From Blumeriella jaapii (taxonomy: Eukaryota > Ascomycota > Leotiomycetes > Helotiales > Drepanopezizaceae): a stretch of 64,000 bases of DNA. Positions 33,019-45,271 of the stretch are shown one piece after another (within the stretch, counting starts at the first letter, position 1; each line of letters opens with the position of its first letter). The notes beneath the pieces were generated by a model that was given only the letters and a program-made list of their open reading frames with translations, did not search any database and was not told where the DNA came from. The stretch covers positions 1 through 64,000 of the forward strand of contig VWND01000047.1 in the NCBI GenBank assembly GCA_009599575.1, written 5' to 3'. Both the position numbers and the translations under genes were made by a program.

Positions 33019-34250
33019 ATGGACAACGACGCTTTTCGTTTTTTTATACGAGGCCGCATGCTTCTTTTTGGCTTCCCTGGTGCATTTTTATTTAATGGCG
33101 CCAATATTACCGACTTTATCGAAAAATATAAAAAAACTTATAAGAATTTCGGAGTTTTTGAAATTGAAATATTCGATAAACTCTTTCGCTATTATGACTT
33201 AATTACTAAAAATATTATTAAATCGATAAACGAATAAAAGGCTATTAAGGCTCGAAATTGGCGTAAGCTAGTTAAAGCTTTAAAATCGGAATTTCGAAAC
33301 TACGATCGTTAGCAAATTCGCGATATTATCGCTTTTTTTAAGCAGTTTGTTATAATAATTCGCTAAGCCAAAAAACTTAAAGCTTATTATCGTATTTATA
33401 CGAAAGTTTTTGACGTTTTCGTTAATAAAAAGGTTTTAAGCGAGATTAAGCAGAAAAGATTATTTTTACTTGGCTTTTTAATTAGTATTCGTAACAAAAC
33501 TATTAAGCATTTTAAAATTAATAAACAAAACTTTGAAACCTTCGATTAGTATTTCAAATTTGTAAAATTCGTTTTTAAGCAAAATTAAAGCGAACGTATT
33601 ATCGAAGCCATAAATTAAAAGAAATTTCCTTTTTTCATTTATAAAAAAGACGTGGAAGCTTTAATATAGAAATATGCCCAACTATTAAAAGTTACCGAAA
33701 TCGCCAAAAAACAATTAGTTATTATATTATTCAATCGTTTTGCAAAACTTATTAATTTGGAAAAGCTTGATAAAAATATCGAAACTCTCGTATTAAAATT
33801 TACCAATATTAAAATTCAAAAACTTTAAAATAAAATCGAAGGTTTTATACAATAGCAGAAAAAACTTTTTTATATTAATTCGGATAATAAAAACGATTAA
33901 AATAGCTTTTATAATAATTACTTTTTTTAAAATGCGCGAAGCGATTAATTTCGCTAAGCTATCGTAAAAATAATAGCTGCTTAGTAGCAATCTTTTCGTG
34001 CTAGCGATTAAAATCAGCGAAATATTAATTACAATAACGATTATTAAAAAAAAAAAAAAAATCAACGCGAAAACCAAAATCGCGGTTATCAAAATAATAA
34101 AAATAATTATTAAAACAAACTCCGTGGTCTCAAATATGGATTTTATAATAATAAAGAAATTTATTGCGAAAAATCTTATATTCGCTTTAAATGCAAAGCA
34201 TTTAATTTTTGTATAAATAATAATATTTGCTATATTAATAAATACGGAGC
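33019..34250 (+). pseudogene. Element E gag (decayed)
   Basis: Starts MDNDAFRFFIRGRMLLFG. FNGANITDFIEKYKKTYKNFG matches the start of the capsid region of a group of fungal Ty3 Gag proteins that have an F-x-G-x-N-(I/V)-T-x-F-(L/I) pattern. The frame continues past stops through KLVKALKSEFRNYDR to about 33830. After 33850 the sequence becomes basic and Asn-rich. Confidence 0.7.
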
Positions 34251-35069
34251 GATCTGCTTCGGATCGACGGAAGCAGAAATAAGCTTTTTTAACAAAACTG
34301 AAAATCAGAGCTGGTTGAATATTATTCGCTTAAAAGTAAAAGGTACGGAATGGAACGACTGCTTGAAAAACAGAAAAATGCGAAAACGATTTTTATTAAT
34401 AAAAGAGAAAATATTTCAAAAGGCGTATTAATTAAAAAAAAAACCCTTATTTTAAATATAAATAAAATTCAAATGTATAAATAAAAAACAAATATATATA
34501 TTACTAATGCAAGTATCGCATTTGCAAATATTATAGCTGCATAATTAAGCTAGCGAATTATAAGAAAGCAAAGTGTTTCTGTTTTATTCGCCAAATTAAC
34601 TAATATAAAAAAAAACGTTAGAATCGAAAAAAAAAAAGATTTTGAAATTCGAAAAAAAACCGATAAAACCATTAGAAAAACGCTTACGATAAAAGAAATT
34701 AACGACGATATAAAAAATATCGATACCGATATCCCGGTTTAAATTATTCAAAAAGTATCAGCTTTTAAGCGCTTATTATTAATGCGAAGCGAAAAATAAA
34801 TCGACAAATACATTAGCTTCGAAGCAGTCGACGAAGCTATTAAAAGAATTATAAAACAAAAAATTAAATTAAAATTCAGCGATTTATTTAATATAAAAAA
34901 AAAATTCGACAAAATTATTAATAAACAAATTTCTGTATTAAAAAAAAACGAAAAAGTTGAAATTACCCGAAAAAAAAACGATTTCGAATTAAAGAAAAAC
35001 CAGAAAAAAATTTATAATATCGCAATTAATTTAGCCGATAAAAAAAAATTCTCGGAAAAAATCAACCTT

Positions 35070-35411
35070 TTGGCTTTCGTTATAAAAATCCAAAAGTCAA
35101 AACGACGAAACTGCTTTTACACGGCTATAAAAGCATTAAAAATAAAAACAATATTTAAAAAAAATACGACCGCCTTCGTTTTATTCGATAATAAAACCGA
35201 AGTTAATTGCATAAACCAGAAAACAGCCGAAATTAGTAATATTCCGATTATTACCGATAAGCGAATAATTTATATTATCGTTAATAAAAATACGATTAAA
35301 TTTAATAAAATTATACGAAATATAAAAATCGACGTTAAAAATATTATTATTTATAAAAACTTTTTAATAATAAAAAAATGCTTTTATCCTATTATTTTTA
35401 AAATGCTTTAA
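35070..35411 (+). pseudogene. Element E retropepsin-like protease (decayed)
   Basis: A 113-codon open piece. TAFVLFDNKTEVNCINQKTAE fits a retropepsin active site (F-D-S-G-S-E-V-N-x-I in relatives), with S-G now N-K so inactive. A C-terminal hydrophobic stretch (KNFLIIKKCFYPII) fits the end of the fold. Confidence 0.72.
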
Positions 35412-36149
35412 ATCCTGGAAAGTTTCGTTAGTTTTAAATATACCGAAAACGGCCAAATAAAAGTTTTTTTCTGGAATTAAAACCGATTTTTTCAAGATCA
35501 AATCACCGTCGCCGGCGATAAAATCTTTTTAATCGACGTTTTATCGGAAAACGAATAGCCGGCTTTGGTTTCAGAACAGACGCTGAGCTATAATAAAATT
35601 TGGAAAATAATCAGCTAAAAGCATTCGCGTTATTAATCGAAATGGCATCGCGAATAAAATTAACTAATATTAATATTTTTAGCTATTAATTCGGGAATAA
35701 AAGTTTCGAAGATTTCGTTTTCGTATTAAACAAACCCGATTTATATACTTTACTTTTTTGTATTAATATCAGCATTTTTTACAAACGCAAAGCTGATAAA
35801 ATACGATTCGTAAATCTTAGCGAATCCGGTGGAAATATTCCCGAAAAAATAAACGATTAGTTTAAAAAAGATAAAGCAATAAGATTATTTTAATTAGTTA
35901 CTGGCGAATTCGAAGGACTTATTACCGGCCGATTTTTCAGCTTATTATTTGGCAGCCGACTTATAAAAAAACGATTTAATAATTTAGCAATCGGAATTTA
36001 ATTTTTATTAAAAAAAAAAAAGTTTTGTACGAAATCCTACGCAACCGGGAAAAAGCTATAGCTTTCGATTTTACCGAAATAAGCCAATTTAGTTTTAACG
36101 TTATTTTCATATCGATATCAAAACCGTATTTTACGAAACCTAGCAAAAA

Positions 36150-36830
36150 AAGACCTTTTCAGTTTTTAAAGCTTTTTAAAATAAAATAATCGAAATGCTA
36201 AAAAAACGAATTAAACAAGGGATTCTCGAATTCTGCTACGGCCTATACAAAAACAAATGATTTATCGTTGCGAAAAAAAAAAAAGTATTTACAAACTTAT
36301 TATCGCAATCGTCGAAATAAACAGAATAACGATACGAAACGCTAACGTGCCATTTAACGTCGATTAATTTTCGAACGAATTTGCAAAATTAATAATCGCA
36401 TTCTTTTTCGATCTGTTTTTCGGCTACGATTATTTAATGCTTAACCTACGATTTCGAAATATAATAGCAATTTAAACTTTAATCGGTTTGCTGCGTATAA
36501 CCAGAATACTTATAAAAGCTATCAATTTAATCGCTTAATTCGTAAAAATCGTATATAAGATTCTTATAATTTGCATTTCTGATATTATTTTTTTTTACGT
36601 TAACGACGTCGGAATAAAAAGCTCCAAATTATATTATAATAATAAAAAGATTTTTCTTAAAATTCGACGTTATATAATAAAACATATTCAGAATATCGAT
36701 AAAATCATAGTCTGCTTCGAAAAAGCCAAAGCTATTATTGGCTTTCGATTAAAATTTTACATGCCCGAAATAAATATCGTTGATTATATAACCGATAGCG
36801 CTGGCCGTTATTTTTAACGAAAAAAAATTA
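36150..36830 (+). pseudogene. Element E reverse transcriptase (decayed)
   Basis: Segments in order: RIKQGILEFCYG, RNANVPFNVD, an F-x-G-Y-D motif (about 36420), the block ending LIGLLRITRIL, then FFYVNDVGIK. The catalytic box is V-N-D, with Asn at 36602-36604 from a TpG-to-TpA change and the second Asp kept. The pattern (…VDDVG… rather than YLDD) marks a Ty3 lineage different from A and B. Confidence 0.8.
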
Positions 36831-36989
36831 AAAAGATTTGCGAATAAAAAAAATATAAAAATATTACCGAAGCCAAAGCTTTTATTAGCGTTATAATTTA
36901 CTACCGCAATTAAATCAAAAACTTTTTTTAAAAAGCTGCACCTATTTACGCCACGATAAAAAAAAAAATCGATTTCGTTTAGAAAAAAA

Positions 36990-37470
36990 AATAAAGCAAA
37001 ACTATAAAAATTCTTAAAAACGACTTTTTATCGGCCTTATCGTTTATGCGAATCGATTATAGCTCAGACGCAAAAAAAATTATTCTGACTATCGATGCTA
37101 ATATTTTCGGTTGGAAAGCTATATTGCAACAAATCGATAAAAACAAAAAACGGCACTTTTTACGATTCGAAAACGGCTTATAATCTTTCGCAAAAGCACG
37201 CTACGATGCTACCAAACGAAAATATCGAGGCGCTTTTAAAATAATAAAAAAAATAAAAAGCGAATTATACGGCGTATATTTCATTTTGAAAACAAATGCG
37301 AAAGTTTTTATCGATTAATTAAATAAAAAAACCAATAATTTGCCAAAAGCATTCGTTATTAATTAAATAGCTTAAATGCGATTTATAAACTTCGAAATCA
37401 GATATATTAAAAAAACAATTAATACAACGGCAGACGGCTTTTTTAAACAAAAACGTTTTTATCCGTTTGA
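36990..37470 (+). pseudogene. Element E RNase H (decayed)
   Basis: TIDANIFGWKAILQQIDKN (first catalytic Asp present), then YGVYFILKTNAKVF and INFEIRYIKKTINTTADGF (about 37385-37440), the last motif before the integrase. In the same frame as RT. Confidence 0.8.
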
Positions 37471-37561
37471 TTTCGCTAAACAAAACAAATAAAATATCGA
37501 CGAATAAATCGCTGACGAAATCGGCTGCTTCGCTATTTGCGTTTTAAGTTTCATAAAGCCA

Positions 37562-37663
37562 AAAGCATTCGCGTTGCTATTTCGGCTGGCATCGCGAATA
37601 AAAAACATTAATTTTCGGGCCGAAAAAGCATTCGCGTTATTATTTCGGCTAATATCGCGAATG
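37562..37663 (+). repeat. Two in-frame copies of a 33-nt hairpin/peptide repeat
   Basis: ATTCGCG and CGCGAAT arms separated by exactly 19 nt, at 37567-37599 and 37630-37662; a third copy lies at 35623-35655. All are in the pol frame and encode KAFALLFRLASRI or near variants. Confidence 0.85.
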
Positions 37664-37839
37664 GATTTAACCGAAAACGATCGGGATAAGCCGATTAATA
37701 AAAAAAATAAATTTTTAATCGATAACTACGAAACCGAAGATTTTTATTTAATCGTATATTATTTAACTATTTTGTTTAAATTATTTAACGTGCCGAACTA
37801 TTAATTTAAATTATTTAAAAACCAAGCTTTCGATTATAT

Positions 37840-39020
37840 TTTAGCCGATAAAAAGCTATATAAAATAAAAAATAATATATATCAAAAACGCTTAGTAGTA
37901 AACAACAAAATTAATAAATTTCAAATTATAAAAAAAGCTTACGAAAAAATATTTTATAAAAAAGCTGAAGCTATTTATTATCGAATCAAAAACGATTTTT
38001 AATAAAAAAAATACTTCGAAAATTGCAAAGCTTTCGTTAAAAGTTGCATTTTTTATTAAAAACGAAAGCTTGGCCGAAAAAAAAACTTATTATATCCGAC
38101 GTGGTTTTTTAAAATTTAAAAAAAAATTAACTTCGACGTTATACGCGTATTAATTACCGATCGCGGTTATATATGCTTCGTATTCGCTATTAACGATTTA
38201 TTTAAATAGCTTAAAAAGCGACCTTTTCGAAACGCTATTTTCGAAGCTATAACGACTTTTCTTTGAAAAAACGTTATATATCGACACGATTTATTTGGCA
38301 AATTAAACGTCGATAATAAATTCGAAAACAAAAGCGTTATCGAAATTTTTATAAAAAAATACGATATTTAACGCATTTAAATTTCGGCTTACAATTCAAA
38401 AAGCAACGGCTTCGTGGAACGAAGCTATAAAAATATTTTTAACGGACTTTCAAAAGCTATTCGAAAAGGTTATAAGCGTTGGTCGCGGAAATTTTCGGAA
38501 ATACTTTTTGCTATGCGTATATGCATATACGCTTTTACTGAAATAATTTTATTTTTTATTTAATACGGCAAAACGCTCGATTATTTTTAAAAACAAAATG
38601 GCTTGTATAAAAGTTTTATAACGTGGTTAAAATAAAAACGAAAGTTAATTTATTAATAATAAGATTTAAGCAGTTCGATTACCGCGATATAAATATAAAA
38701 AAAATAATTTTAAAAAAAAAAAAATATAAAAAAGCAGCTAAAAAAGTTTAAAATAAAACCAAGATTTTAAAAAAAACGCTAATTAAAAAAAAAAATTTGA
38801 TTTTAATTTACGACGTTTAGCGCGCTATCGACAAATCGGCCGATACTAAACTTAATTATAAATAGCTCGGACCCTACGAAATATGCGAGGCCGAGTTAAA
38901 TAAAAGTTATTATAAGCTTACGAAACTCGATAAAACAAAACTGAAAAAAACGTTCGCCGTTAATCGATTAAAGCGATTCTACGGAAAAAATCAGCAAATT
39001 TACCCTTTGGACTTTGAATC
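37840..39020 (+). pseudogene. Element E integrase (decayed)
   Basis: The zinc-binding region is around 37900-38080. The core at 38120-38560 has IRITDRGYICF (catalytic Asp region), a VDNKFENKSVIE block and a Y-N-S-x-S-N-G-F-V-E-R motif with the catalytic Glu. A GPY/F-type segment (LGPYEICEAELNKSYYKL) lies at about 38865-38920, then NRLKRFYGK and an Asp/Ser-rich acidic end (38995-39070). Confidence 0.8.
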
Positions 39021-39069
39021 AGAAAACGACTCCGATTTTAGCGATTCCGACGACGACTCCGATCAAAGC

Positions 39070-39794
39070 GATTATACTTCTGAAAAAAAAAAACCTTTTG
39101 AAAAAGTTTAAAAACAACCGAATAATAACTCCGCTATTAAAACCACGGTTTAAATCGTGATTCCATTTATAACCGAAAAAAAAAAAGTGCTTACAAAATT
39201 ATTTATTAATTATTCTACTGTTTTTATTATCCATTGTTTTCCTTTTTATTATATACTATTTTATTGTTTTTGTTTTAATATATATTGTTTATTTTTAAAA
39301 CTTTTTTTTATATTATTTAAAATATTTATTATATTTTTTTTTATTTAATTATACTTTTTGTTTATCAAAACAAAAGCTTTATATATATTTAAATCGCATA
39401 TTTAATATATTTATATTGCTCGTATATTTTACGAAAACTATTTTTTATGCATTTTATTATTTGCTATTTTTTGCACTGTTTACTTTTTTCGCTGTTTTAA
39501 ACGGGTGCTTGCCTAAACAATTATAATTTATTAAAAGAATAGCATACGGATTCCCGTGACTTTTAAATACAAATATTTTACAATCCCCGTACTTTTTTTT
39601 AATTACTTTTTAATAAATATAACATATTCTTTTGATTAATAAACCCATCGATATTATATCGTTTTTTAAGCAAAGCGTTGCTAAACCTGGCAAATTTATT
39701 TTCAATCTATTTTAAAACGGAATTATTATACGCAACTTTTTCGAATTTAAACAAATATATAATACCGTTATTTCAAATTAATAAGCAGCTTTCG
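39070..39794 (+). other. Element E spacer after pol
   Basis: Very AT-rich, T-heavy stretch after the pol end. 39157-39348 is open but of hydrophobic low-complexity composition and is not called. 39480-39600 holds more GC-mixed sequence. Confidence 0.5.
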
Positions 39795-42700
39795 TAAAAA
39801 CGTCGATAAAGCAATTCGATATAATAACTGAAAACGTTAACGAATTTTTATTCGACTACGAAAACTTCGTTAAAACTAAATTCGTTCGTAAAAACCTTAA
39901 TTACGATAAATTCCTGCTAAACTACGACAACGCTTTAAAAGCTTTCGCCGAAGCAAAAAAAGCTCGAAATAATAAAAAAAAAATAACAGACCGAATATTG
40001 CGTTTTTATTAAATTAACAAAAAAAAAATATTTAAAAATACGTTTTTAGCAAAATCACCGATATTATTTTACTTCGGCATTTCGTTCGCTTTTTCGAAAC
40101 TATTACTTTTATTAAAAAAAAAGTCTAGATATTAAACGCTTATATTTTCAAAGCGCAAATTTTAAAAGCTAATAACCCAAAAGCCCGCAGATTTATAAAC
40201 TTTTTTACAATTGTTTGCAAATTAATCGACGACGTTATATAATCGCCAAAAAAAGTTTTAATCGGTTGCGAAATTTTAAATCTGATTTTTTTTTAAAATA
40301 AAAAATTAAGCGTCGCTAAATGCGGCATTTTTATACCGAACGAAAAAAACGACGCTATTCCGATATTTCAAATCTACGACGACGAAAAAAACGAAAAAGC
40401 CAATATTATTTTCGTTTAATTCGAAAAAACATACGCGGTAGCAATTAATACTTTTAGGATAGCTAAAACAATTCGAAAACTTTTATTTTTAACGATCGAA
40501 AACGAATTCGAAAACGAAACCAAAAGCGTAATAGCAAATAACCGCTTATTCGAATACAAAAAATCTATTATATTTATAAAAACGATTCCGGAAAAAGTAA
40601 AAACAAAAAACGTAAAAAAGCGCGCCGATATTTTCGAAACTTTTTTTATTCGAAAAAAAAAACCATTTACGTCGCTAATAAAAAAGGCACCGCGAGTAAA
40701 AACAGCCGGAAATCGACGCCGAATTATAAGCTTTAAATTAATTAACAGAAAACGCGACGATTTTATAAAATTAAATTTAAAACGCCGGCATTTCGAAAGG
40801 AAAAAATTTAAACGATTTTGAATTTGATTTTTCGAAATTAAATACGCAAATATTAAAAACGCTTGCTGCGTTTAAAAACGTTGTATTATTACCGCTAATA
40901 TTTCAGATTTTAATAAAAATATTTAAAATCTCGACTATTACACGATTCGATCGAAAAAGCTTGGAAAAAAACATCGAAGTTATCGCGGAAAAAATCATAC
41001 AAAAAGCGCAAAATCAAATTATTTTGCTTAAAACTCTCGTTTTCGACGACGAAATAATCCAGAAGTTTTACTTCGATACTTTTATATAAAAATCAAATAA
41101 ATCCGTCAGCTTTTTTTTTTTGCTTCGAACGAAAATTAAATTAAGCTTTTTTCGAAAAACTGCAAATATAATACGTTAAAACAAATAAAAAAAACTTTTG
41201 AAAACGGTGACCCGTTTTTATTCGAATTTTTTTTCGTTAAAAAACTTCGATTTTTTAATTTCGTTTTTACGAATAACGTTAATATTAAAAAAAACGGCAA
41301 ATTCTGTTATTTTTACGTATATTATTACGCGGCGTACTACGATTTAATTATAAAAAAAATCGATATTATCGGCTTCGCTAGTCGATTCGCTGTTATTAAA
41401 AATTCGGATTACGACGTGTTCGAAATTGATTTTAATAATTAATTTATATTTCGACGAAAAGCTGCGAGAATTATTTAAGCACGTGCTAAAGCTTATTTAG
41501 GCTACGCAAATTTTAAAACAGACCTTAAGGCTTTCAGCGCGATTATAAAATTCGATTAAAACGTAGAAAAGTAAAAGCAACGAATATTTCCAAAAGCCGA
41601 CTTTTTTAGTTTTTCGACCGAAAATATATTTTAAAATCTATTTAAATTAAGCTGCGAATTCGTTAATCACGTAAGGTTTCATAACGAAAAAAACAAATTA
41701 TTATTATATTTTATAAAAAAAAAAGTAGTTATATATAAGCATTATTTTCGATTAGTCAAAACCCAAAAAGCGCTTACAGCTTTTCGCTAATATATTTTAC
41801 AATTTTACTTAATAAGCTTTCAGAATGCATTCCGGCTTTTATTTCGCTGTTTTGATTATTCGAAACTTTGGAAATTGCCGCTTCGTAACATATTTTAACG
41901 TTTCGATCGTTTTAGATTTCGCTGGCTCCGACCGTATTATAATTACAAAATTCGATATCGCCGATTTTTAAAAAAAAAAAAAAATCGAAAACTTTACCGA
42001 CGCCATTTTCGATTATTACGTTTTGCTTGTATTCGCACACAATTCGGAAATAATCGAAGCTTATTTGCAATTATACCACGACGCCAAGCTGATTAAAACC
42101 ATTTAGAAAAGCCTAGCTTTTTTGTATTTCAGCGCGTTTAAAACAATGGCTTCGGTTATTTTATCGGACTACGAAACCGAAAACTACGAAATAAAAAATG
42201 AAATAACTTTTATCAGCTTTTCGATTAAGCAAAAGGTTTTCGTTAAATTTAGGACCTAAAAAACCGACGGCGCGATGCTGGTTTATTCGAATAATTACAC
42301 GGCGTAAAAATATAAAAACTATTTCGAAAACGACAATCCGATAAACAATTTAATATTATTTATATTGCGGCGAAAGCAATTATAGCATTTTCGGTAATTT
42401 CGATTGCAAACGACTATTTTCGAACTATTCCGTAAAATAGTTTTTTTTACAAACTTCGAAGCTTTTTCAAAAATATTCGTCGGTAAACAACCGTAATCCG
42501 ACCTATTAGTTTTACGCGAAGCAAAAGCGTTAATCGGTTTTAATTACGACGAATTAATCGATTATTTCTACGATTTTAATATAAAACTTTTTAACGCTTT
42601 TTACAAAGCGTAAAACTACGTTTAAAAGCTGGAATTTATTATCTACGAAAAAAAGTCGTAAAAAGCATTCGTCGCGGCGATATTTAATAATATTATCGAC

Positions 42701-42870
42701 GAAAAGATTATTAAAATATTCGTAAGTTTAGACGATACCTCGATTGATATTTTATCGAGCCATTTTTCAAAAAAGCAAAATAAACAAAATGATTCAAACG
42801 ATAAGCGAAACGCTATTTTTCCGCAGGAGCCAATAGCAAAAAGGCTAAGAACGGGTTAAAAAACCGAAAA
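39795..42870 (+). pseudogene. Element E extra 3' reading frame, about 1,000 codons, unknown (decayed)
   Basis: Downstream of pol one frame can be followed for about 3 kb with stops at RIP-prone codons and a few frame changes. Long stop-free runs include ENVNEFLFDYENFVKTKF (about 39825), a stretch of about 160 codons around 40400-40780 (KRADIFETFFIRKKKPF) and one around 41180-41450 (GKFCYFYVYYYAAYYDLI). It is Lys- and Phe-rich, partly because of RIP. No zinc knuckle, RT, integrase, signal or envelope motif was recognised. It could be an additional retroelement gene or a captured gene. Absence of a second LTR pair argues against a nested element. Confidence 0.5.
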
Positions 42871-43003
42871 AGTATAGGACTAAAAAATTCGGTTTTTAAT
42901 TAATTAGTTTTTAAACTATAAGATAGACTAAATTGTATTTATTAAAATTATATTTTTCTTTGGTCGTAATTAAAAACGACTACGTATATTATTTGAAACA
43001 GAA

Positions 43004-43270
43004 TGTAAAACGGTAATACTTTGTATTAATAGGAATTAATAGTTTTAGCTATGGTCGAGGCATAGACCCTTTCGAAATTCTTTGCCATTAATTATTTTCA
43101 ACAAATATAAAAGCAAAGCATTCTTTTAGATAATATTATAAGCACGCAGTTTAATTTATACCTTTATTTATTTTTCTTTTCCTTTTTTCAGTCTTTTCTA
43201 GGGATTTCCTAAACTATCTTACCCACCGATATATGGCCGTATCAGTCTGGTTTTCCTATCTATTTTTACA
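43004..43270 (+). repeat. 3' LTR of element E
   Basis: 267 bp, TGTAAAACGG to TTTTTACA, followed by the CTAC duplication. Less mutated than the 5' copy over its last 100 bp. Confidence 0.95.
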
Positions 43271-44335
43271 CTACGTTTATCGAAAAAGTTTTGTTTTAAA
43301 AAATAAACGCCCCGGCTTTTTTTAGCTTTTTTCTGTTTTTAACCACTTTTGGAAGTACGTTACAATAAACTTTTGCAGTTTTAACAAAAATAAATACGGT
43401 TACGACAATATATTCGTAATAATAAATCGCTTTTTTAAACAGGCTATTTCGATTTTCTGTTATAAGAATATTAACGCTCGAAGCTTCGCTAAACTGTATA
43501 TATTCCACGTGTACAGGTATTTTGGTTTTTTAAAAAGTATTATTAGCGATCGTAGCCTTTAGTATTAATTTATTTTCTGGTTTGAATTAAATAAAATATT
43601 CGGTACGCAATTAAAGCTTTCGACAGCCGCTTATTTTAAAACCGACGGTCAGACCGAAATTTACAATTAATATTTGCAAAAACGCTTTCGACCTTTCGTA
43701 AATTTCTATTAAGACGATTAAAGCGAATTCTTTTTAATAATGAATTTCGCTCAAATGGTTTTTCTTTACGAAAATCTAGATGGCTTTTCATTTTTTGAAA
43801 TTGTATACGATTACACTTTTTATATTAATTAAAACTGAAAGCTCGATATTTTTCTTTCTTTTAACCTTTTATACAAGTTAAACGCAGACGAAGCTCGTGC
43901 GTACGCTCGCCGCTATTACGACGCCTGGAACCTCGCCAAATCGCATTTTTAATAAGCTTACGATAAAATGAAAAAGAATACGAATAGGTTTCGCCGCGCG
44001 ATCGATTTTAACGTTGACGATTACGTATGGCTCGATATGCGTTTATTTCCGATCTTCCGGCCTTTTCGCAAGCTCGACAATTTTATAAACGGCTTTTTTA
44101 AAATTATAACTAAAATTTTCGATAACGTTTTTAAGCTAGACCTTTTTAATATTATAAACGTACACCCAGTTTTTTACGCTAATCGACTGCGTAAAGCAAC
44201 TGACGACGCGCTTTTAAATCAGGTTAATCCAGCCTTTAAACTTATTAATATAACTGGTAAGCTTAAATACGAAATCGAAAAATTAATCGCTTGTCGAATG
44301 CAGCGGAAGACCTTTTAATACAAAGCTTTTTGAAT
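43271..44335 (+). pseudogene. A3 integrase, core and C-terminal part (decayed)
   Basis: Continuation of the A3 integrase beyond E. The core (about 43300-43850) is broken by stops. The tail 43968-44318 is open for 116 codons: NRFRRAIDFNVDDYVWLDMR, FPIFRPFRKLDN, PVFYANRLRKATDDALLNQ, then a chromodomain-like start. DYVWLD keeps the Trp lost in A2, so this is the least decayed copy of this tail. Confidence 0.8.
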
Positions 44336-44561
44336 AGGCTTAAATAAAAACCTTATATAATACCTCGCGTCTGATTTTATATATGCTCTTCTGAAGGTGC
44401 GCGATTTTCATTTGGCGTATAAAAAGCTCTCCGGTCTTTTTGCAAAATTTGTAGACTGGCTGAAAGCGTATTTCGAAGATTTGAATTCGTACGATTATTT
44501 GGATAATAACGTATTAATAAATAAAAGCTCGAAAGCGCGCTTTTTTCGGACGAAGAGGTAA

Positions 44562-44859
44562 TGTAACGATTTATTTTGTTGCTATTTTTCGTATCATCCC
44601 AGCAACTACGTATAGCTGCAAGCTTTTCAGCAACTACGTATAGCTGCAAGCTCCTTGGTTTTTTGATAGGTTTTCTTATTAATTGTGGAAACTATTTATA
44701 TATATAAGATTCTTTTTTTTTAGCAATTTTTGCTTTTTGCAGTTGTTAATTTTAAGTGAATATCTTTGTTACAGAACCAAAGGCTCGTTTTTTCATACCA
44801 TGTGAATAAAGCGACCAGTTGACTGATCTCCCAGCCCTTCGACTGATTAGATCGTCACA
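44562..44859 (+). repeat. 3' LTR of A3
   Basis: 298 bp, starting TGTAACGATTTATTTTG and ending GATCGTCACA. It carries the same internal duplication as 27118-27415. The purine-rich GGACGAAGAGGTAA immediately upstream is a candidate polypurine tract. Confidence 0.95.
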
Positions 44860-44864
44860 AATAT

Positions 44865-45271
44865 AACATTAATAACACGATAAAAAAAAAACAAAAACTT
44901 TAACAAAACCTATTTGAAATTGTATAAGTGAGCACGTGACTTACCCATATGGAAAGGAAAGAATTTGCTAAACGCAATTTAAAAGGAAAAAGCTTTCCAT
45001 TCAGAAACTTCAGAAAAAAAAGAAATCATACAAAAGTTATTATTCGAAACATCCGCGAAAATACCGATTCTTAAAAACAAAAAAAAAAAAACGAAAAGAC
45101 TAGTATTAGCAATAGCAACACATCTGAAAAAAAGATTGTTGATTATAAAAAAAAAAAAAAGATTTAACAAAAGAAAAAAACTTATTATTATTACATATAT
45201 TATTTCAACACTCGTTAACGATATATTAGAAAATATTATTAATTAGCATTATATCCATTTTAGTTTTTAAT
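44865..45271. other. AT-rich stretch before remnant F, no gene seen
   Basis: Directly follows the target duplication of A3. It contains GAGCACGTGACTTACC (about 44933) and A-rich sequence. No LTR matching the end of remnant F was found here. Confidence 0.5.

Larger units (their letters stand above)
31998..43270 (+). mobile_element. Retroelement E, 11.3-kb Ty3/gypsy type with an extra 3' coding region
   Basis: Two 267-bp LTRs (31998-32264 and 43004-43270) beginning TGTAAAA and ending TTTTACA/TTTTATA, with a 4-bp duplication CTAC. Domain order: gag, protease, RT, RNase H, integrase, then about 3 kb of further coding-like sequence. The length is almost double that of A or B. RIP-decayed. Confidence 0.94.
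27118..44859 (+). mobile_element. Retroelement A3, complete family-A copy interrupted by element E
   Basis: 298-bp LTRs at 27118-27415 and 44562-44859, flanked by the perfect duplication AATAT (27113-27117 and 44860-44864). Both LTRs share the same extra tandem duplication of about 28 bp (CAGCAACTACGTATAGCTG unit), which proves they belong together. Element E (31998-43270 plus CTAC) interrupts the integrase. Without it the element is about 6.46 kb. Confidence 0.96.

Noticed and set aside
39157..39348. Very hydrophobic 63-codon frame in element E
   Set aside because: T-rich low-complexity DNA gives Phe/Ile/Leu; not a credible membrane protein.
44930..45190. Possible 5' LTR of remnant F
   Set aside because: No matching sequence near 51.1-51.8 kb was found by eye.
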